From an uncultured Collinsella sp. (lineage in GTDB: Bacteria > Actinomycetota > Coriobacteriia > Coriobacteriales > Coriobacteriaceae), in assembly GCA_900544205.1 (NCBI GenBank), contig UQUG01000077.1, positions 1 through 8,436 on the forward strand: 8,436 nt of DNA. The letters are read 5' to 3'. The translations under genes and the position numbers were made by a program. Positions 5,145-8,436 of this stretch are shown in pieces (the stretch's first letter is position 1; each line of letters opens with the position of its first letter). The notes below the pieces were generated by a model. That model did not search any database. It worked only from the letters and a program-made list of their open reading frames with translations, and was not told where the DNA came from.

Positions 5145-7052
5145 TTACTGTTGCTTGGGCATCAGCGGATTCTCGCGCGTGAGGAGGTTCATGAACTCCT
5201 CGCCCGTGATGGTCTCCTTCTTATACAGATAACGAGCCAGCTCGTGGAGCTTAAACTTGTTCTCCTTGAGGATCTGCAGAGCGCGGTCGTGCGCATCCTC
5301 GATCAGCTTGGCGACAATCGCGTCCACGCGCTCGGCCGTACCGGGGGCGCAGGTGAGCGACGTGTCCTGATTGAGATACGCGTTCTGCACGGTACCGAGC
5401 GCCATCATGCCAAACTCGTCGGACATACCAAAGCGCGTCACCATATTACGGGCGAGCTTGGTGGCCTGCTCGATGTCGTTGGCGGCGCCGGTCGTCATCT
5501 CGCCAAAGATGAGCTCCTCGGCTGCGCGGCCACCGCAATAGACAGCGAGCTTGTCCAAGACCTCCTGGCGCGTCGTCAGGAAGCGCTCGTCCTCCTCGAC
5601 CTGCATGGTATAACCAAGAGCACCGCTCGTGCGCGGCACGATGGTGATCTTCGTGACCGGCGCAGAGCCCTTCTGGCGAGCGGCAACGATGGCATGGCCG
5701 ATCTCGTGATAAGAAACGACCTGCTTCTCGTGGTCGGACAGCACCGTGGACTTACGCTGTTGGCCGGCAATGACGACCTCCACCGACTCCTCGAAGTCGT
5801 CCTGGGTTGCACGCTTGCGACCCTCGCGAACGGCGCGCAGGGCACCCTCGTTGATGATATTGGCCAGGTCGGCGCCCGAGGCACCGGGCGTGGCGCGGGC
5901 AATCGCGGTCAGGTCGATCGGCGGCTCGGTCTTCACGCTCTTGGCATGCAGCTCGAGGATGTTCTTGCGGCCGGTCAGATCGGGCAGCTCGACGGGGATG
6001 CGGCGGTCAAAACGACCGGGGCGCAGTAGAGCGGGATCGAGACTGTCGGGGCGGTTGGTTGCGGCAAGGACAACGATACCCTTATGGTTATCGAAGCCAT
6101 CCATCTCGGTCAGCAACTGATTGAGCGTCTGCTCGCGCTCGTCGTTGCCGCTAAAGCCGCCGCCATCGCGCTTCTTACCGATGGTATCGATCTCATCGAT
6201 AAAGACGATACACGGTGCCTTTTCCTTGGCCTGCTTAAACAGGTCGCGCACCTTGGCGGCGCCACGGCCGACGAACATCTCGACGAACTCAGAACCCGAA
6301 ATGCTAAAAAACGGAACACCAGCCTCGCCAGCAACGGCCTTAGCGAGCAGGGTCTTACCGGTACCCGGAGGGCCAACAAGGAGAGCACCACGCGGCAGCT
6401 TGGCGCCGATCTCCTCGTAGCGCTGCGGCTTCTCCAGAAAGTCGACGACCTCCTTGAGAGACTCCTTGGCCTCTTCCTGACCGGCGACGTCCTTAAAGGT
6501 CACGCCCACGTCCTTGGAGGCGATCACGCGCGCGCCGGACTTACCCAGTCCGCCGCCGCCAAAACCGCCGCCGCCAAAGTTCATCGACGGGCCGTCATCG
6601 CCCATAGCCTTCTTCATGCGGCGGTTGAGCCACCAACCGATGAGGAAGAAAATCGCCATGGGAAGAATGAGTGTGAGCAGGTAGTAGGTCATCAAACCCG
6701 AGTTCTTATCGGGAACGACCGACTCCAGCGAAGCGCCAGACTCAAGCACGCGATCGGTAAAGACCGCGTCATTCGGCACACCGGTCGTCTTGTAGGCGAT
6801 GTTCTCGTCCTCGCCCTTCTTGGTGTAATAAATCGAGTAATCGTCCGTGTTGTACTCGACCTTGTCGACGCTCTTCTTATCGAGCGCTTTGACAAACGTC
6901 GAGTAATCGGTCTTCGTAATCTGCTGCGTGTGACCGATGTTGGGGAACAGAACGGTCGAGAGCACGAGGTAGACGACGAAGGCGATGAGCACGTAGAGAA
7001 TCATATTCCGTCTACGTTTGTTGTCATCCATCTCCATCTGCTTGAACTCCAT
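5145..7052 (-). CDS. ftsH: ATP-dependent zinc metalloprotease FtsH
   Basis: Membrane-anchored hexameric AAA+ protease that unfolds and degrades membrane and short-lived cytosolic proteins. At 635 residues it matches the family. In order it has a first membrane segment (about 17-36), an external domain (about 37-118), a second membrane segment (about 120-142) and a glycine-rich linker (160-170). The AAA module carries Walker A GPPGTGKT (227-234), the pore segment MFVGRG (259-264), Walker B VFIDEID (283-289) and the second region of homology (about 331-350). The peptidase has the zinc motif HEIGH (449-453) and the third ligand D526 in AANDIEQAT. The pore segment has R263 where many FtsH proteins have V. 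The start at 7052 has no clear ribosome binding site; the ATG at 7037 (MEMDDNK) has GGAG nine bases upstream and is a real alternative. The gene diverges from the decayed cobO-type gene. Confidence 0.98.
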   Translation of the reverse strand: MEFKQMEMDDNKRRRNMILYVLIAFVVYLVLSTVLFPNIGHTQQITKTDYSTFVKALDKKSVDKVEYNTDDYSIYYTKKGEDENIAYKTTGVPNDAVFTDRVLESGASLESVVPDKNSGLMTYYLLTLILPMAIFFLIGWWLNRRMKKAMGDDGPSMNFGGGGFGGGGLGKSGARVIASKDVGVTFKDVAGQEEAKESLKEVVDFLEKPQRYEEIGAKLPRGALLVGPPGTGKTLLAKAVAGEAGVPFFSISGSEFVEMFVGRGAAKVRDLFKQAKEKAPCIVFIDEIDTIGKKRDGGGFSGNDEREQTLNQLLTEMDGFDNHKGIVVLAATNRPDSLDPALLRPGRFDRRIPVELPDLTGRKNILELHAKSVKTEPPIDLTAIARATPGASGADLANIINEGALRAVREGRKRATQDDFEESVEVVIAGQQRKSTVLSDHEKQVVSYHEIGHAIVAARQKGSAPVTKITIVPRTSGALGYTMQVEEDERFLTTRQEVLDKLAVYCGGRAAEELIFGEMTTGAANDIEQATKLARNMVTRFGMSDEFGMMALGTVQNAYLNQDTSLTCAPGTAERVDAIVAKLIEDAHDRALQILKENKFKLHELARYLYKKETITGEEFMNLLTRENPLMPKQQ

Positions 7053-7075
7053 CTACTGGGGTTGATAATGCTTTC

Positions 7076-7082
7076 TAGAATA
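7076..7082. promoter_or_regulatory. Possible overlapping -10 elements of ftsH and the cobO remnant
   Basis: The sequence TAGAATA reads TAGAAT on the plus strand (7076-7081) and TATTCT on the minus strand (7082-7077). Both are good -10 matches, pointing towards the cobO remnant and ftsH respectively. They sit inside a TTCTAGAA palindrome. No convincing -35 element is seen for either direction, so this is tentative. Confidence 0.3.
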
Positions 7083-7129
7083 CCCAACCCGGACGGCGAT
7101 AAACCGACGCCGGGCACGAAAGGACAGAG

Positions 7130-7377
7130 ATGGCATCACTGTAAGTCGGCAAGGTTCAAATCTATACAGGCGACGGCAAGGGCAAGACGACGGCTGCTTC
7201 GTGACGCGCGAGGATGTCGAAGCGCTGATCGCGATAAAGCCCGCCACCACGGAGCTCGTGCTCACCGGCCGGGGCTTGCTGCCCCTCGCGAACCTCGCCG
7301 ACCTTGTCACCGAAATGCGCCCCATCAAACACTACTTCGACGAAGGACTCCTAGCCCGCCAAGGCATCGAATACTAG
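7130..7377 (+). pseudogene. Remnant of a cobO-type corrinoid adenosyltransferase gene
   Basis: The intact family (CobO/BtuR, about 170-200 residues) transfers adenosine from ATP to the cobalt of corrinoids. Here the start is well preserved: GAAAGGA (7118-7124) five bases before ATG 7130. The frame stops after MASL at TAA 7142-7144. The same frame then continues as GKVQIYTGDGKGKTTAA, an intact Walker A (P-loop) region, and meets TGA at 7202. At 7201 the reading switches frame to a C-terminal part beginning VTREDVEALIAIKPATTELV and ending PIKHYFDEGLLARQGIEY before TAG 7375-7377. About 90 central residues, including the corrinoid-binding core, are missing. Roughly 80 codons remain, in two frames with two internal stops, so no functional enzyme can be made. 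The good match at both ends suggests the decay is recent. Family assignment is by motif recognition. Confidence 0.87.
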
Positions 7378-7403
7378 CCATTGGGGACGTCCCGAATGGC
7401 TAG
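7374..7403. terminator. Hairpin containing both convergent stop codons
   Basis: Perfect 9-bp arms CTAGCCATT (7374-7382) and AATGGCTAG (7395-7403) close a structure that continues as GGGACGTCCC (7384-7393). The TAG of the cobO remnant (7375-7377) lies in the left arm, and the TAG of the transporter gene (7402-7400, minus strand) in the right arm. Neither side has a T-run, so it resembles the hairpin at the ileS stop codon more than a standard intrinsic terminator. Confidence 0.55.
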
Positions 7404-8436
7404 GCGGTGGCGCGGCCGAGCCAGTTTCCGCTGTGATGGTAGACGATGAACATGGTTGCGGTGATTACCCAGGTTACGGGGTAGACAAGCAGCAGGTGCT
7501 CAAGCGACGGATCGAACGGCATAATCGCAAACACCCAGATCACCCTGAGCACGACAGTGCCAAAAATCGTGAGCAGCATGGGCTGCAAGCTCACGCCGGC
7601 ACCGCGAATGGAACCCGACGCGTTTTCGATAATCGAGAAGATCGCATAGAACGGCGCAATGAAATGGAGGATAGTCGTGGTGTACGCCGAAATCGAAGCA
7701 TCGTCGACAAACAAACGCGACAGCGGGCCCGAGAACACCAGCAGCACGGCAGACAGGCCACCAATGAGCATAAACGACAGCACGAGCGACGTATGGTAGC
7801 CCTTGCGCATGCGCTCATAGTTGCGCGCGCCAAAGTTCTGTGCCGAGAACGTGGTGATCGACACGCCGAGCGCCTCGGTCACCATCCAGATAATGCCATC
7901 CAGGCGCCCAGATAGACCCCAAGCAGTCGTGACATCGGCGCCAAACGAATTAACCGACACCTGGATCAGCACGTTCGAGATCGAATAGGCAGCCGATTGA
8001 AAACCGAGTGGCAGACCACACGAGATCATACTCTTGCAAATACCGCGATCGATACCGAGCCTAGACAGCGAAAGACGCCATGCACCCGGAGCGCGCATCA
8101 TGCGCAACACGATCATCGTTGCATTGGAGCAAATGGTCAGCGCCACTGCGATGCCACAGCCCAGCGCCTCCATATGCAACACAGCGACAAAGATGATATC
8201 CAGCACCACGTTAACCAGGCAGCCAGAGGCAATGATCACGGCGGGCCCGCGTGTGTCGCCCACGGCACGCAGCAGTGCGGTTCCCATATTAAGCAGCAGT
8301 GCCGCAACCATCGCGGCAAAATAACAGCGAGCATAGGCCACGCCCTCGGCCAATAGTTCATGCGGCGTGTTCATAAGCACCAGCATGGGCTCAACGAACA
8401 CTATGCCAAGAATCGAGAAAACGATACCGCCCACCA
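7400..8436 (-). CDS. MATE family efflux transporter (N-terminus beyond the window)
   Basis: Multidrug and toxin extrusion type secondary transporter in the cell membrane, exporting organic compounds in exchange for H+ or Na+. The visible 345 codons are the C-terminal three quarters of a protein that is usually about 450 residues long. The frame stays open to the right edge; the GTG at 8434 is not a credible start. Recognisable family segments are LLRAVGDTRGP with a following N-x-x-L-D (VNVVLDIIFV), GCGIAVALT, and the start of the second lobe, GLPLGFQSAAYSISNVLIQ. AQNFGARNYERMRKG and GAGVSLQP follow. About eight or nine hydrophobic membrane segments can be made out. The C-terminus is short and ends GRATA. 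The substrate cannot be deduced, and no regulator is visible in the window. Confidence 0.93.
   Translation of the reverse strand, partial: VGGIVFSILGIVFVEPMLVLMNTPHELLAEGVAYARCYFAAMVAALLLNMGTALLRAVGDTRGPAVIIASGCLVNVVLDIIFVAVLHMEALGCGIAVALTICSNATMIVLRMMRAPGAWRLSLSRLGIDRGICKSMISCGLPLGFQSAAYSISNVLIQVSVNSFGADVTTAWGLSGRLDGIIWMVTEALGVSITTFSAQNFGARNYERMRKGYHTSLVLSFMLIGGLSAVLLVFSGPLSRLFVDDASISAYTTTILHFIAPFYAIFSIIENASGSIRGAGVSLQPMLLTIFGTVVLRVIWVFAIMPFDPSLEHLLLVYPVTWVITATMFIVYHHSGNWLGRATA

Noticed and set aside
6084..7403. A 439-codon plus-strand open frame across ftsH and the cobO remnant.
   Set aside because: It is antisense to the conserved ftsH codons, no motif is recognisable, and it reads the cobO remnant out of frame.
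1..8436. CRISPR array, insertion sequence, prophage or defence island.
   Set aside because: No regularly spaced direct repeats, transposase, integrase, phage or nuclease-like protein was found on either strand. The genes are housekeeping or common accessory genes.

Overview
This is an ordinary chromosomal stretch of a high-GC anaerobic bacterium. The GC-rich third codon positions, the protein sequences (IleS, FtsH, a DUF523 protein and an iron-type dehydrogenase) and a transcription-terminating T-box suggest a coriobacterium (Actinomycetota), most likely Collinsella or a close relative. That assignment rests on recognition, not on a database search.

Layout from left to right. Positions 1-47 hold the first codons of a possible minus-strand gene that runs off the left edge. 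Between it and ileS lie a long, nearly continuous imperfect hairpin (56-154) and a perfect 12-bp hairpin touching the ileS stop codon (168-195). The isoleucyl-tRNA synthetase gene ileS fills 195-2996 on the minus strand. Its leader (about 3027-3345) is a complete T-box riboswitch: stem I with an AUC (Ile) specifier, an antiterminator of two perfect helices around a 7-nt bulge, and a competing intrinsic terminator with a six-U tail. Uncharged tRNA-Ile should therefore switch ileS on. The T-box core departs from the textbook consensus.

A plus-strand GldA/HcxA-like iron-dependent dehydrogenase (3483-4565) diverges from ileS. It converges on a DUF523/TudS-like gene (4614-5069, minus), with one terminator between them. 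The protease gene ftsH (5145-7052, minus) lies upstream of the DUF523 gene in the same direction, and a strong hairpin separates the two.

Upstream of ftsH, on the opposite strand, is a decayed corrinoid adenosyltransferase gene (cobO-type, 7130-7377). It keeps its ribosome binding site, start codon, Walker A motif and C-terminus, but it has an early stop and a large frame-breaking internal deletion. Its stop codon and that of the convergent MATE-family transporter gene (7400 to the right edge, minus, N-terminus missing) sit in the two arms of a single hairpin (7374-7403).

The intact genes are housekeeping functions (translation, membrane protein quality control) mixed with accessory metabolic and efflux genes, and they do not look like one pathway. 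I see no tRNA or rRNA gene, CRISPR array, insertion sequence, phage gene or defence system. The points most worth a second look are the atypical T-box core, the cobO remnant and the long hairpin downstream of ileS.
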